Source: CAYYOS01 sp964473355
GTDB taxonomy: Bacteria; Pseudomonadota; Gammaproteobacteria; Burkholderiales; REEB80
Assembly: GCA_964473355.1 (NCBI GenBank)
Contig: CAYYOS010000002.1
Coordinates: 1 to 50,843, forward strand
Length of the DNA stretch: 50,843 nucleotides
Reading direction: 5' to 3'
This document shows positions 1-7,524 of the stretch, piece by piece. Below the pieces are notes generated by a model, which ran no database searches, was not told the DNA's origin, and worked only from the letters and a program-made list of their open reading frames with translations. Position 1 is the stretch's first letter, and the number at the start of each line of letters is the position of its first letter. A program made the translations under genes and the position numbers.

Positions 1-199
1 AACCAATAATAATGTCATCCGACACCAAACCACCGGCGTCCATAATTTTTTTTGCTGCCACACCTAAAGGGGTGCCGGCTTTAACGGCGGCGCGTAACAT
101 ATCGCCGGTGGAAATTTGGGGAATAGCGAATTTTTCTTTTATATAGTTAGCCTGTGTGCCCTTACCCGCGCCGGGGCCTCCTAATAGGATTAAACGCAT
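1..199 (-). CDS. adk: Adenylate kinase, N-terminal part (cut by window edge)
   Basis: Only the first 66 codons are in the window; the rest lies beyond the left edge. The enzyme interconverts ATP + AMP and 2 ADP in the cytoplasm. The start is ATG at 199, preceded on the minus strand by an AAGGA ribosome site. The translation opens MRLILLGGPGAGKGTQA, which contains the P-loop GGPGAGKGT, followed by the AMP-binding-region motif ISTGDMLRAAV and then VSDDIIIG, all typical of Adk. It lies downstream of kdsB on the same strand, the order often seen in betaproteobacteria. The 192-bp gap between the two leaves room for its own promoter. Confidence 0.95.
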   Translation of the reverse strand, partial: MRLILLGGPGAGKGTQANYIKEKFAIPQISTGDMLRAAVKAGTPLGVAAKKIMDAGGLVSDDIIIG

Positions 200-306
200 G
201 ATTTTCCTTAAGTGAAATGCTGCAAGGTTATTGAACTTCTGGGCCTGTGCCCATTTAATTTTTTTTATGCTGCTATAAGACTTATTCCCAAAACCGCTGC
301 AATTTC

Positions 307-374
307 GCCTTTTAAGCAAAAAGGCCTAGTGTACACAATAGTCTTTGATGAGACCAAGATTTGCCTAATCTTGG
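307..374. other. Two short hairpins in the kdsB-adk spacer
   Basis: The 192-bp spacer between adk and kdsB contains two perfect inverted repeats. One has 7-bp arms at 307-313 and 319-325 (GCCTTTT/AAAAGGC). The other has 8-bp arms at 354-361 and 367-374 (CCAAGATT/AATCTTGG). The second lies just after the kdsB stop in the direction of transcription but has no clear T-run behind it, so it is at best a weak terminator or an RNA processing/stability element. I see no convincing gene here; a 63-codon plus-strand frame (212-403) runs into kdsB antisense and resembles nothing. Confidence 0.3.
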
Positions 375-391
375 GCTCCTGCAACACAGCT

Positions 392-1129
392 TTAAGCCAA
401 TAGCGCCCGCACCGCATCTAAATCCGTTTGCGTATCAACGCCTACCGGTTGGAGCGGTGTAATTACCATGCCTATCGTATGGCCATGCCAAAGGGCACGT
501 AATTGTTCTAAACACTCGATATTCTCCAGGGGCGCTTTTTCTAAAAGCGTGAATTTTTTTAGAAACCCTACGCGGTATGCGTATATTCCGATATGCCGAT
601 ATACCTGCTGCATTTTGTTCCGCGCATCACGTACAAAAGGAATCGGCGCGCGACTAAAATAAAGCGCATGGTAATGAGTATTTAACACCACTTTAACAAT
701 ATTTGGATTCAACCAAAGCGCTTCATCTCGTAAGACGTGGGCGGCGCTGGCCATGCTAATATCTGGATGATCGGTTAAATAAGCCGCCACTTGGGCAATG
801 AGTTTCGGGTCCATCGTGGGCTCATCCCCTTGGACGTTAACCACGATTTCATTGTCTCCCCAGCCCAGACTGGTGACCAACTCTGCGATGCGATCCGTCC
901 CGGAAACATGCGTGTGGAGCGTCAGTGCCGCTCGATAACCATATTGCTCAACCACCGAAATAATCTTCTGTGCATCGGTCGCCACCCATACCTCCTTCGC
1001 GCCCGATGCGTGAGCTTTCTCCAACACATGAATAATCATGGGTTTGCCGGCAATGTCGAGCAGCGGTTTATCCGGTAATCGTGTTGAGGCTAAGCGCGCG
1101 GGGACAACAACGTTAAAAGACGGCAACAC
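392..1129 (-). CDS. kdsB: 3-deoxy-manno-octulosonate cytidylyltransferase (CMP-Kdo synthetase)
   Basis: Activates Kdo with CTP to CMP-Kdo, the donor for the Kdo transferase in LPS core assembly; cytoplasmic. The 245-residue product has family length and the expected motifs: PARLASTRLPDKPL at the nucleotide-binding N-terminus, SGTDRIAE near residue 77, NVQGDEP near 99 and the closing GVDTQTDLD. The start is GTG at 1129 with only a weak ribosome site, and the upstream trm112 stop is 17 nt away, so translation may depend on readthrough from upstream. It belongs to the minus-strand lipid A block with lpxK, trm112 and the waaA-like gene. Confidence 0.95.
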   Translation of the reverse strand: MLPSFNVVVPARLASTRLPDKPLLDIAGKPMIIHVLEKAHASGAKEVWVATDAQKIISVVEQYGYRAALTLHTHVSGTDRIAELVTSLGWGDNEIVVNVQGDEPTMDPKLIAQVAAYLTDHPDISMASAAHVLRDEALWLNPNIVKVVLNTHYHALYFSRAPIPFVRDARNKMQQVYRHIGIYAYRVGFLKKFTLLEKAPLENIECLEQLRALWHGHTIGMVITPLQPVGVDTQTDLDAVRALLA

Positions 1130-1146
1130 TATTGGAAACTTGGTTC

Positions 1147-1326
1147 TTAAACTTCTTCTTCAGCAGGCAGCTTGCGCGCCTCCTCTTCTAACATAATCGG
1201 AATATCGTCCTTAACTTGATACGCGAGACGATCCGCTTTGCAAATGAGTTCGTTCTCACTTTTTTTGTAAAGCAGCGGGCCCTTGCAGACGGGGCACACT
1301 AAAATTTCAAGCAGCTTGGGATCCAT
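1147..1326 (-). CDS. Trm112/YcaR-family small zinc-ribbon-like protein
   Basis: A 59-residue frame beginning MDPKLLEILVCPVCKGPL and ending LPAEEEV, with a CPVC pair near residues 11-14 and a second cysteine at 29 (the fourth Zn-site position is not Cys, as in many bacterial members). Trm112-like proteins in eukaryotes and archaea activate methyltransferases; bacterial YcaR homologues sit between lpxK and kdsB and their function is unclear. The start ATG at 1326 lies inside the end of lpxK (20-nt overlap), implying coupled translation, and kdsB follows 17 nt after its stop. The family assignment rests on the size, the LLEILVCPVCKG opening and the conserved gene position. Confidence 0.9.
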   Translation of the reverse strand: MDPKLLEILVCPVCKGPLLYKKSENELICKADRLAYQVKDDIPIMLEEEARKLPAEEEV

Positions 1327-2317
1327 GATAATTCCTTATGTTTTGCAGTAATTTTACGCTAAACCCCGCTTCCATGCGCGCCTCAACCTTTAAGAACCAG
1401 CACTTCTCTGTGGCAAAGCCAAAGCATTTCACCGCATCTTTCTCGGTCATTAATATAATCTCGGCATCCAGTTCTAGGTCTTCAGCGTTAAATCGATAAT
1501 GATCGGGATACGCATGCTCTACAAAAACCAGACCCAACGCTTGCAAATGGGAAAAAAAGCGCTGCGGGTTACCAATCCCTGCGATGGCGTGAATTTTATT
1601 CCCCCGAAATGCGGTCGCCTTCTCGCAACGTTCAGGAACGGCCAGATTATAAAATATATCCCCCACCAACGACATCTGGTACTGGTCTTTATCCTTGGTC
1701 GGCCCATTAACAACCACCGCGTCCAAATTTTTTAAGCGCGACATCGGCTCCCGCAGTGGCCCCGCAGGCAAGAGCTTACCGTTGCCAAATAAACGTTCGC
1801 CATCCACCACCGCAATTTCCATATCACGCTGAAGTCGATAATGCTGCAAGCCGTCATCGCTGATCAGCACGTTACACTGAGGATTTGCTTTTAAAAGTGC
1901 ATGAGCGGCCGCCACACGATCTCGTCCTACCCAAACGGGGCAACGGCTGGCCTTAGCCATAAGCAAGGGTTCATCGCCGACCTCATCGGGGTTGCTGCCC
2001 GCATGCACTTGCTGCGGCGCAATATTATGGCCGCGATAACCTCGGCTGATAATTCCCGGGCATAAACGCTGCTCGCGCAGTAAGCGGGCTATCCATAAGG
2101 TTAGCGGGGTTTTTCCAGTGCCCCCCACCGTAATGTTGCCTACAACCACCACCGGAAGCGACAGCTTATAAGAACGCAGCAAACCGCAGCGGTAAAAAAA
2201 ACGACGCGCAGCCGCAACCGCACCAAATACCATGCTCAACGGTCCAAGTATCACTTGCCAGGCACTATTCGTTTGCCACTCGTGCTGTAGCCAATGCTCA
2301 AGCGAGCGTTTAGTCAT
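1307..2317 (-). CDS. lpxK: Tetraacyldisaccharide 4'-kinase
   Basis: Phosphorylates the 4' position of the lipid A disaccharide at the inner face of the cytoplasmic membrane. The 336-residue protein has an N-terminal hydrophobic/amphipathic segment, then the P-loop NITVGGTGKTPLT at about residues 61-73, SRGYRG near 92 and DDGLQHY near 155, all characteristic of LpxK. The start ATG at 2317 follows the waaA-like stop by only 2 nt, and its last 20 nt overlap trm112, so the four genes waaA-like, lpxK, trm112 and kdsB form one tight operon. Length and motifs are normal. Confidence 0.96.
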   Translation of the reverse strand: MTKRSLEHWLQHEWQTNSAWQVILGPLSMVFGAVAAARRFFYRCGLLRSYKLSLPVVVVGNITVGGTGKTPLTLWIARLLREQRLCPGIISRGYRGHNIAPQQVHAGSNPDEVGDEPLLMAKASRCPVWVGRDRVAAAHALLKANPQCNVLISDDGLQHYRLQRDMEIAVVDGERLFGNGKLLPAGPLREPMSRLKNLDAVVVNGPTKDKDQYQMSLVGDIFYNLAVPERCEKATAFRGNKIHAIAGIGNPQRFFSHLQALGLVFVEHAYPDHYRFNAEDLELDAEIILMTEKDAVKCFGFATEKCWFLKVEARMEAGFSVKLLQNIRNYHGSQAA

Positions 2318-2319
2318 GC

Positions 2320-3438
2320 TTAATCCCAGTCAAACACATTTTGCAATAGCGTTGCATTCATTTCCACGCTCAAGCGTCGCTCCTCCCAAAAAAAGCGACG
2401 TGCCGTGTCGGCCATCTTGCGGGCCAAAATAGGATTATCACAATAAGCCTGCCACTTTTCCAGTATCAGCGATTCAGAGTCTAATTCGATCACGGCATCC
2501 GCCAATATTTTTTTTGGTAGCATCGTCGCATCTTTTATACTCATGGCGCTGCCGCCTGCCATTGCCTGCCAAAAAATCATCTCGGTCATATTAAAAAAAT
2601 GTGCTGCGGTGACGCAGGCGGCAACCGCTGGCAGCCATTTTAAATCATCCACCCGTACGACAGATCCCGCAGGAATAGGCGTACGTTGCCACGTAGCCAG
2701 GCGAATGCTCTCACCTGAAGCCCCCGCGCCACTTATAAATAACACGTCTAGGGGAAATTTATCATTAAAGCTTTTTATAAACTCCCGCGTAAATTTACGA
2801 TCATCAGCATGCAGCCACCACAGTCGCCGGTCTTGGTCACCGTTGATGAGGCTTTTAAGATTAGGGTCAACCTGCGCCTCGCTGAGTAAACTAAAGAAAT
2901 CAACCGCAGGATAGAGTTGAGACGTTTTCCAGCCTCGCGCTTGTAGTTCGGTGGCGGGACATATGCTATCAAATGTGGTATCCACCTGGTATTCATTGTC
3001 TGCCGCAATCACCATCTTATGCGGAATGGTTTGTAGGGCGCGGCTTAAGTTCGGTTTGGGCGGGGCGCCCGCAAAAAGGATGGCAAAGGGTTTGAGTTTG
3101 CTAATAGCGCGTGTAATACTCGCGGAGTAATCGCTGGGCCCGTAGCCCCAACCCATTTTTTTTAAGCCGCTTAAAGGCTCAAGAAGGGAGCGATATTCGC
3201 GTTCGAACGTTAGCACCAGCCGCACGTCCAGTCGTTTTTCACGTATCGCTCGTGCCACTTCCACGCCTAAGCGTACGCTGGCTGCGCTGCTGCCGGTGAC
3301 TATCCAAATGAGTTTGCCTTGGGCTTGTGGCGCATTGAGCCATCCCCAGCGGGCATTGGCGCGCGCCGTATTGCCGGTTAATCTATCGCGCAAATCGCAG
3401 TAGAGTAGTGTAGGGAGAAAGGAACCGTAAGGATTCAA
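2320..3438 (-). CDS. Divergent WaaA-like (Kdo-transferase-related) putative glycosyltransferase
   Basis: A 372-residue protein (TTG start at 3438; start uncertain, weak ribosome site) that I can only place by pattern. Its N-terminal half (RLTG...GKLIWIVTGSSAASV, then VRLVLTFEREY) follows the layout of the WaaA acceptor domain, where GSSAASV replaces the usual SVGE-type segment. The C-terminal half (VVRVDDLKWLPAVAACVTAAHF...MADTAR) follows the nucleotide-sugar domain but lacks the usual glycine-rich motif. It sits directly upstream of lpxK with a 2-nt gap, so an envelope sugar role is likely. Activity and donor are unknown. A distant alternative is another GT-B fold family (I first considered ELM1-like proteins). 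It could be an inactive or neofunctionalised WaaA paralogue. Confidence 0.5.
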   Translation of the reverse strand: MNPYGSFLPTLLYCDLRDRLTGNTARANARWGWLNAPQAQGKLIWIVTGSSAASVRLGVEVARAIREKRLDVRLVLTFEREYRSLLEPLSGLKKMGWGYGPSDYSASITRAISKLKPFAILFAGAPPKPNLSRALQTIPHKMVIAADNEYQVDTTFDSICPATELQARGWKTSQLYPAVDFFSLLSEAQVDPNLKSLINGDQDRRLWWLHADDRKFTREFIKSFNDKFPLDVLFISGAGASGESIRLATWQRTPIPAGSVVRVDDLKWLPAVAACVTAAHFFNMTEMIFWQAMAGGSAMSIKDATMLPKKILADAVIELDSESLILEKWQAYCDNPILARKMADTARRFFWEERRLSVEMNATLLQNVFDWD

Positions 3439-3517
3439 ATGGGTAAAAATGACTAAGCGAACGACAACGTTAAATCATTTCTGGGAATTCTGAAACTATT
3501 GCTCGCCAAGGAACGAT

Positions 3518-3563
3518 CTTCTCTGACTGCCGTCCAGAGAAGTATATTTACTCAAATAGGAGG
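3518..3563 (+). promoter_or_regulatory. Candidate promoter with inverted-repeat operator and strong ribosome site for the aldo/keto reductase
   Basis: A perfect 8-bp inverted repeat (arms 3518-3525 CTTCTCTG and 3535-3542 CAGAGAAG, 9-nt loop) sits immediately before a -10-like TATATT at 3543-3548. A strong ribosome site TAGGAGG at 3557-3563 precedes the GTG start at 3569. The inverted repeat would cover the -35/spacer region, the classic position for a repressor or activator site. No good -35 hexamer is visible, which fits an activator-dependent promoter, but this is inference. Confidence 0.35.
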
Positions 3564-3568
3564 ACCAA

Positions 3569-4468
3569 GTGCGTTTACCCCGCCGCCAATTTCTTAAACT
3601 GCTTGCAGGTATTGGTTCCACTGCGGCCTTACATTCTCGTATGGCTTTCGCGCAACCCGTCATTAGTAAAGCCATTCCGTCCTCGGGTGAACGCATACCG
3701 GCAATTGGTCTAGGCACATGGCTTACTTTTGACGTGAGCGATGCTGCCTTAGCACAAACCAGGTTGTTACCGGTGTTACAAACCTTTTTTGATCACGGCG
3801 GCGCCCTTATCGATTCTTCCCCTATGTATGGGGCATCGGAGGAAGTCATCGGCGACCTGCTGCCCTTAGTTAAAAATAAGCCCGCCTTATTTGCCGCTTC
3901 CAAGGTGTGGACCATGGGTCAAAACCGCGGCGTAAACCAAATGGAGACTTCCCGCAAACTCTGGGGTGTCTCTCGCTTCGATCTCATGCACATTCACAAT
4001 ATGTTGGATTGGGAAACGCATTTGGAAACACTTAAAAAATGGAAAAGCGAAGGACGTATTCGCTATATCGGCGTTACTACCTCACATGGGCGGCGTCATG
4101 AAGAGATGGAAAAAGTCATGGCGAAAGAGCCGATTGATTTCGTGCAATTTACTTACAACGTTATTGACCGCGAGGCCGAACAACGTTTGCTACCGTTGGC
4201 AGCGGAACGCGGCCTCGGGGTGATTATAAATCGACCTTTTCAAGGCGGGGCATTGTTTAGCCGCGTTAGAAACACCCCCCTCCCCGCCTGGGCGGCAGAA
4301 TTTGATTGCCGTAACTGGGCGCAGTATTTTTTGAAATTTATCATTGCGCATCCTGCTGTTACCTGTGCTATCCCCGCTACTTCCCAAGCACGCCACGTGT
4401 TAGAAAATATGGGTGCGGGCTTAGGGCGCCTGCCCGACGCTGCGACACGCCGACGCATGGTGCTTTAG
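3569..4468 (+). CDS. Tat-exported aldo/keto reductase
   Basis: A 299-residue NAD(P)H-dependent oxidoreductase of the aldo/keto reductase superfamily with an N-terminal twin-arginine signal (RRQFLKLLAGIG at residues 5-16, cleavage probably after AFA near residue 28). The TIM-barrel signature is complete: GLGTW, the Asp and Tyr of DSSPMYG near residues 88-94, Lys in ASKVW near 116, and His in MHIHN near 139. The GTG start at 3569 is chosen because TAGGAGG lies 5 nt upstream. It is the only plus-strand gene between two minus-strand blocks, apparently monocistronic, and convergent with the BON lipoprotein gene. Tat export suggests it folds with its nucleotide cofactor in the cytoplasm first. The substrate is unknown. 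Confidence 0.85.
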   Translation: MRLPRRQFLKLLAGIGSTAALHSRMAFAQPVISKAIPSSGERIPAIGLGTWLTFDVSDAALAQTRLLPVLQTFFDHGGALIDSSPMYGASEEVIGDLLPLVKNKPALFAASKVWTMGQNRGVNQMETSRKLWGVSRFDLMHIHNMLDWETHLETLKKWKSEGRIRYIGVTTSHGRRHEEMEKVMAKEPIDFVQFTYNVIDREAEQRLLPLAAERGLGVIINRPFQGGALFSRVRNTPLPAWAAEFDCRNWAQYFLKFIIAHPAVTCAIPATSQARHVLENMGAGLGRLPDAATRRRMVL

Positions 4469-4529
4469 GTTACTGCATTCCTTGCGCGCTGTTCCGCTAA
4501 CTTAGCGAGATGCACCATAGCTTGACTGA

Positions 4530-4589
4530 AAAAGTTTGACACGCGCTTGGATATCGCAAACCTCGCGAGCCCTGGCTAAGCAAACTTTT
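4530..4589. terminator. Inverted repeat between convergent genes, candidate bidirectional terminator
   Basis: Arms AAAAGTTTG (4530-4538) and CAAACTTTT (4581-4589) are perfectly complementary and enclose a 42-nt loop that itself holds a CGCG/CGCG pairing. The A-rich left flank and T-rich right flank give a T-run in both directions. The second arm touches the stop codon of the BON lipoprotein gene. The large loop makes it weaker than a textbook terminator. A smaller CGCTA/TAGCG hairpin lies at 4495-4507. Confidence 0.3.
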
Positions 4590-4914
4590 ATTTCACAACT
4601 AAGCTATTTTTTACCCGCTTTACCCCCGGCGTTTTCCCTGCAATTGCCGCTGCGCGGCGCATCTGTCCTTCATCCCCCACTACGCCCTTTAGCACTACCT
4701 CGCCGGATTTTGACTCCACGCTGATAGCGGCGGTTTTTAATTCTATATCTGCGGAAAAGCCACTTTTTATTTTACTGATGATTAAATTATCGTCGAAGTA
4801 CGGTTTAGGTTTTTCTACCACGGGTGGAATATCTGGCGCCGGCATAGGGACGGGGGTGTATTGCGTCGCGCAACCCGCTAACATCAGTAAAAGAACTACA
4901 ATAATTCTAGGCAT
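4588..4914 (-). CDS. BON-domain lipoprotein
   Basis: A 108-residue exported protein. The N-terminus MPRIIVVLLLMLAGC ends in a lipobox (LAGC, lipidated Cys at 15), followed by a Pro-rich linker and one BON domain (about residues 42-108; glycine-containing segment SGEVVLKGVVGDEGQ, then VKRVKNSLVV). BON proteins, such as OsmY and DolP relatives, act at the periplasm/outer membrane and bind phospholipid. There is a good ribosome site (AAGGAG) and an 8-nt overlap with the end of miaA, so it is the last gene of the eno-ftsB-miaA unit. The exact role is unknown. Confidence 0.85.
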   Translation of the reverse strand: MPRIIVVLLLMLAGCATQYTPVPMPAPDIPPVVEKPKPYFDDNLIISKIKSGFSADIELKTAAISVESKSGEVVLKGVVGDEGQMRRAAAIAGKTPGVKRVKNSLVVK

Positions 4915-5812
4915 GATGTAACTCCTTTTTTAAATAGGCTTCTACCTCCTTTTCAACTGCCGGTTTGAGGCAATCGAATTCTTGGATTTTCATTCCCCGT
5001 AGCCAAGTTAATTGGCGCTTCGCCAATTGGCGTGTTGCGGCGATGGCTTTTTCGCTTAATGCGGACGCGTCCAACTCGCCTTGTAAATATTGCCAAACCT
5101 GGCGATAGCCTACTGAGCGCATGGACGGCAAATTCGCGCTAAGTGCATAGGCCTTACGTAACGCTTCAACTTCTTTAATTAATCCTTGATCCAGCATGAT
5201 TTGAAAACGCGCTGCAATACGTTTATGCAGCACCGTTCGATCGCTCGGGATTAGCCCCACCTGGATATAACGATGGGTGCTCGGAATGTCACGCTTACTC
5301 TGTAAGGCAGACAAAGGTTGGCCCGTTAAATAGTTTACCTCCAGCGCGCGCTGAATCCGCTGCGCGTCTGCGGGGTTGATTTTTTCTGCCGTGGTGGGAT
5401 CCACTTTTTCTAGTTCGGCATGCAGGCTCTGCCAACCAGCGCGACGGGCTTGTTCGTCTATTTTTGCTCGTAACGCTTCGTCTCGTCCGGGTAAATCCGA
5501 CAGGCCTTTTAGCAATGCCGAAAAATACAGCATGGTGCCGCCTACTAACAGCGGTATCTTTCCGCGCTGGGTAATTTCCTGCATTACGGAAGTCGCGTCC
5601 TTACAAAATCGGGCGGCAGAATAACTTTCCGTGGGCTCCAGAATATTAAGTAAGTGGTGCGGCGTTTCTAAGCGGGTTTGCCTATCGGGTTTTGCGGTCC
5701 CAATATCCATGCCCTTATAAATCTGCGCTGAATCAACGCTAATAATCTCCAGCGGCAATATTTTCGTTAAGGCTATGGCTATGGCGGTTTTGCCGCTGGC
5801 TGTTGGGCCCAT
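4907..5812 (-). CDS. miaA: tRNA dimethylallyltransferase
   Basis: Transfers a dimethylallyl group from DMAPP to A37 of tRNAs reading UNN codons. From the ATG at 5812, 301 residues are read: P-loop GPTASGKT at the very N-terminus, DSAQIYKGMDIGTAKP near 26, LLVGGTMLYF near 88, and the RQLAKRQLTWLRG region near 262. Family members normally have 10-16 residues before the P-loop. The frame upstream of 5812 stays open and reads PPAICL directly before MGPTASGKT, matching the conserved beta strand of E. coli MiaA (PKAIFLMGPT). Yet it contains no ATG, GTG or TTG before an in-frame stop. The true start may therefore be non-standard, or the start region is mutated or mis-sequenced. It overlaps the BON lipoprotein gene by 8 nt. 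Confidence 0.93.
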   Translation of the reverse strand: MGPTASGKTAIAIALTKILPLEIISVDSAQIYKGMDIGTAKPDRQTRLETPHHLLNILEPTESYSAARFCKDATSVMQEITQRGKIPLLVGGTMLYFSALLKGLSDLPGRDEALRAKIDEQARRAGWQSLHAELEKVDPTTAEKINPADAQRIQRALEVNYLTGQPLSALQSKRDIPSTHRYIQVGLIPSDRTVLHKRIAARFQIMLDQGLIKEVEALRKAYALSANLPSMRSVGYRQVWQYLQGELDASALSEKAIAATRQLAKRQLTWLRGMKIQEFDCLKPAVEKEVEAYLKKELHHA

Positions 5813-5824
5813 TAAACAGATGGC

Positions 5825-5846
5825 GGGCGGAGTTTTACCTCCGCCC
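5825..5846 (-). other. GC-rich hairpin in the miaA leader
   Basis: Perfect 8-bp stem: 5825-5832 (GGGCGGAG) with 5839-5846 (CTCCGCCC), 6-nt loop. On the minus strand it lies 13-34 nt upstream of the miaA ATG, and one arm contains the only Shine-Dalgarno-like sequence (GGAGGT) in the region. It might occlude ribosome entry, act as a weak attenuator (no T-run), or simply be coding if miaA starts further upstream. Confidence 0.5.
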
Positions 5847-5888
5847 CTAGTCTCCCCTGTTAGCGGGTCAGGAAGCGCCGTTATCGGG

Positions 5889-6188
5889 TTAAGGGGGATT
5901 TTTGAGATGAGTTTTAGGCTCTTCTAGAACTTGAAAAAAAACTTCGTCCGGGCGCACCATGCCCAGCTCATTTCGCGCGCGCTCTTCAATCGCTTCATAA
6001 CCGGTTTTAAGATCTTTTACTTCGGCCTCAAGCGTATCATTGCGTGCTTTTAACCCACGATTGGTTAATTTTTGTGCGTCCAGCTGCCGATTAATTTCTG
6101 AGACGCGCAGCCAACTGCCTTTGCCTATCCACAGTGGATATTGCAAGGCGACCAGTAAAATGACCAGCGCTGCGGTTAACCAGCGCAT
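5889..6188 (-). CDS. ftsB: Cell division protein FtsB
   Basis: A 99-residue bitopic membrane protein of the divisome FtsQLB complex. It has one N-terminal transmembrane helix (about residues 4-20, ALVILLVALQYPLW) followed by a periplasmic coiled coil (about 28-72) and the family motif ERARNELGMVRPDEVFF. It directly follows eno with a 19-nt gap, the near-universal beta/gamma arrangement. Length and motifs are normal. Confidence 0.95.
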   Translation of the reverse strand: MRWLTAALVILLVALQYPLWIGKGSWLRVSEINRQLDAQKLTNRGLKARNDTLEAEVKDLKTGYEAIEERARNELGMVRPDEVFFQVLEEPKTHLKNPP

Positions 6189-6207
6189 CTAGTACTCCTC
6201 ATTTTAC

Positions 6208-7512
6208 TTACGTAAAGCGTGTGCGATCCTTAGCCAGTTGATAAAAAGCGTCACGCCCGGCATAGCTTGCATGCTCGCCCAACTCCTCTTCAATGCGCAA
6301 TAGCTGGTTATATTTTGCAATACGCTCCGAACGCGATACCGAGCCCGTCTTAATTTGCAGGGCATGGCTTGCAACCGCAAGATCCGCGATGGTGGTATCT
6401 TCGGTTTCGCCGGAACGATGCGAAATGATCGTGCCATAGCCCGCCTGCTTGGCCATTTGTATGGCGGCCATCGATTCGGTTAATGTACCTATTTGATTTA
6501 CCTTGATGAGAATAGCATTGGCGATACCTTTGCGAATGCCGTCGCGTAATATTGTGGTATTGGTAACAAAAAGATCATCGCCCACTAATTGTGTGGATTC
6601 GCCCAAGCGCTGCGTTAAAAGCCCCCAGCCATCCCAATCGTATTCACTCATACCATCTTCGATACTGAGTATAGGATATTTGCCCACCCAAGACGCTAAA
6701 TAGTCCACAAATTGCGGTGGGTTTAAGCCCTGCTTTTCAGATTTTAGGCGATAAATATTATCTTTGAAAAATTCCGAACTGGCGCAGTCTAGCCCTATCG
6801 ATACATCTTCATCGGCAACGTACCCTGCGGCTTTAATGGCTTCCATAATGAGCTGCAGCGCGGTTTCATTGGAAGGCAAATTCGGGGCGAAGCCGCCTTC
6901 GTCGCCTACCGTGGTCGGCAAACCTTTTTTTGTTAAAATTTGTTTTAATGCATAAAATATTTCTGCACCGCAACGCAAAGCCTCGCGAAAACTCGGCCGC
7001 CCCCAGGGGATGATCATAAATTCTTGCATGTCTATACTGTTATCCGCATGCGCGCCACCATTGATGATATTAATGAGCGGCACCGGCAATTGCATGGGTC
7101 CTGCGCCACCTAAATAACGGTACAAAGGCAGCCCGGATTCTTCGGCTGCGGCCTTAGCAATCGCCAACGACACGGCGAGAATTGCATTCGCACCTAGTCG
7201 CGATTTATTTTCGGTACCATCGAGATCACACAACATGCGGTCTATATACGTTTGCTCTTCGGCATCTAAGCCGATAATTGCTTCACTGATTTCAGTGTTG
7301 ACGTGTTCTACTGCTTGGGCAACACCCAAACCCCGATAACGCTTTTTATCTTGATCACGCAATTCCACAGCTTCTTTGCTGCCAGTAGAAGCACCCGAGG
7401 GTACCGCCGCGCGACCCATAATGCCCGATTCCAACAACACATCGGCTTCCACGGTGGGATTGCCGCGAGAATCCAAAATCTCGCGGGCTATTACGTCTAC
7501 AATGGCACTCAT
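6208..7512 (-). CDS. eno: Enolase
   Basis: Converts 2-phosphoglycerate to phosphoenolpyruvate; also a degradosome partner in some bacteria. The product is 434 residues from the ATG at 7512 (MSAIVDVIAREILDSRG). That start is preferred over an in-frame upstream ATG at 7530 because it matches the family N-terminus and has GGGGAGG just before it; the longer form would read into the inserted repeat. Hallmarks: SGASTG near 41, EGGF-type loop GDEGGFAPNL near 211, SIEDGMSEYDWDGW near 291, LIKVNQIGTLTE near 343 and SHRSGETEDTTIADLAV near 371. An insertion element occupies the spacer to kdsA upstream. Confidence 0.98.
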   Translation of the reverse strand: MSAIVDVIAREILDSRGNPTVEADVLLESGIMGRAAVPSGASTGSKEAVELRDQDKKRYRGLGVAQAVEHVNTEISEAIIGLDAEEQTYIDRMLCDLDGTENKSRLGANAILAVSLAIAKAAAEESGLPLYRYLGGAGPMQLPVPLINIINGGAHADNSIDMQEFMIIPWGRPSFREALRCGAEIFYALKQILTKKGLPTTVGDEGGFAPNLPSNETALQLIMEAIKAAGYVADEDVSIGLDCASSEFFKDNIYRLKSEKQGLNPPQFVDYLASWVGKYPILSIEDGMSEYDWDGWGLLTQRLGESTQLVGDDLFVTNTTILRDGIRKGIANAILIKVNQIGTLTESMAAIQMAKQAGYGTIISHRSGETEDTTIADLAVASHALQIKTGSVSRSERIAKYNQLLRIEEELGEHASYAGRDAFYQLAKDRTRFT

Positions 7513-7524
7513 ACCCCTCCCCTG

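Noticed and set aside
212..403. 63-codon plus-strand frame in the adk-kdsB spacer
   Set aside because: Runs antisense into the end of kdsB, has low-complexity hydrophobic content and no homology that I recognise.
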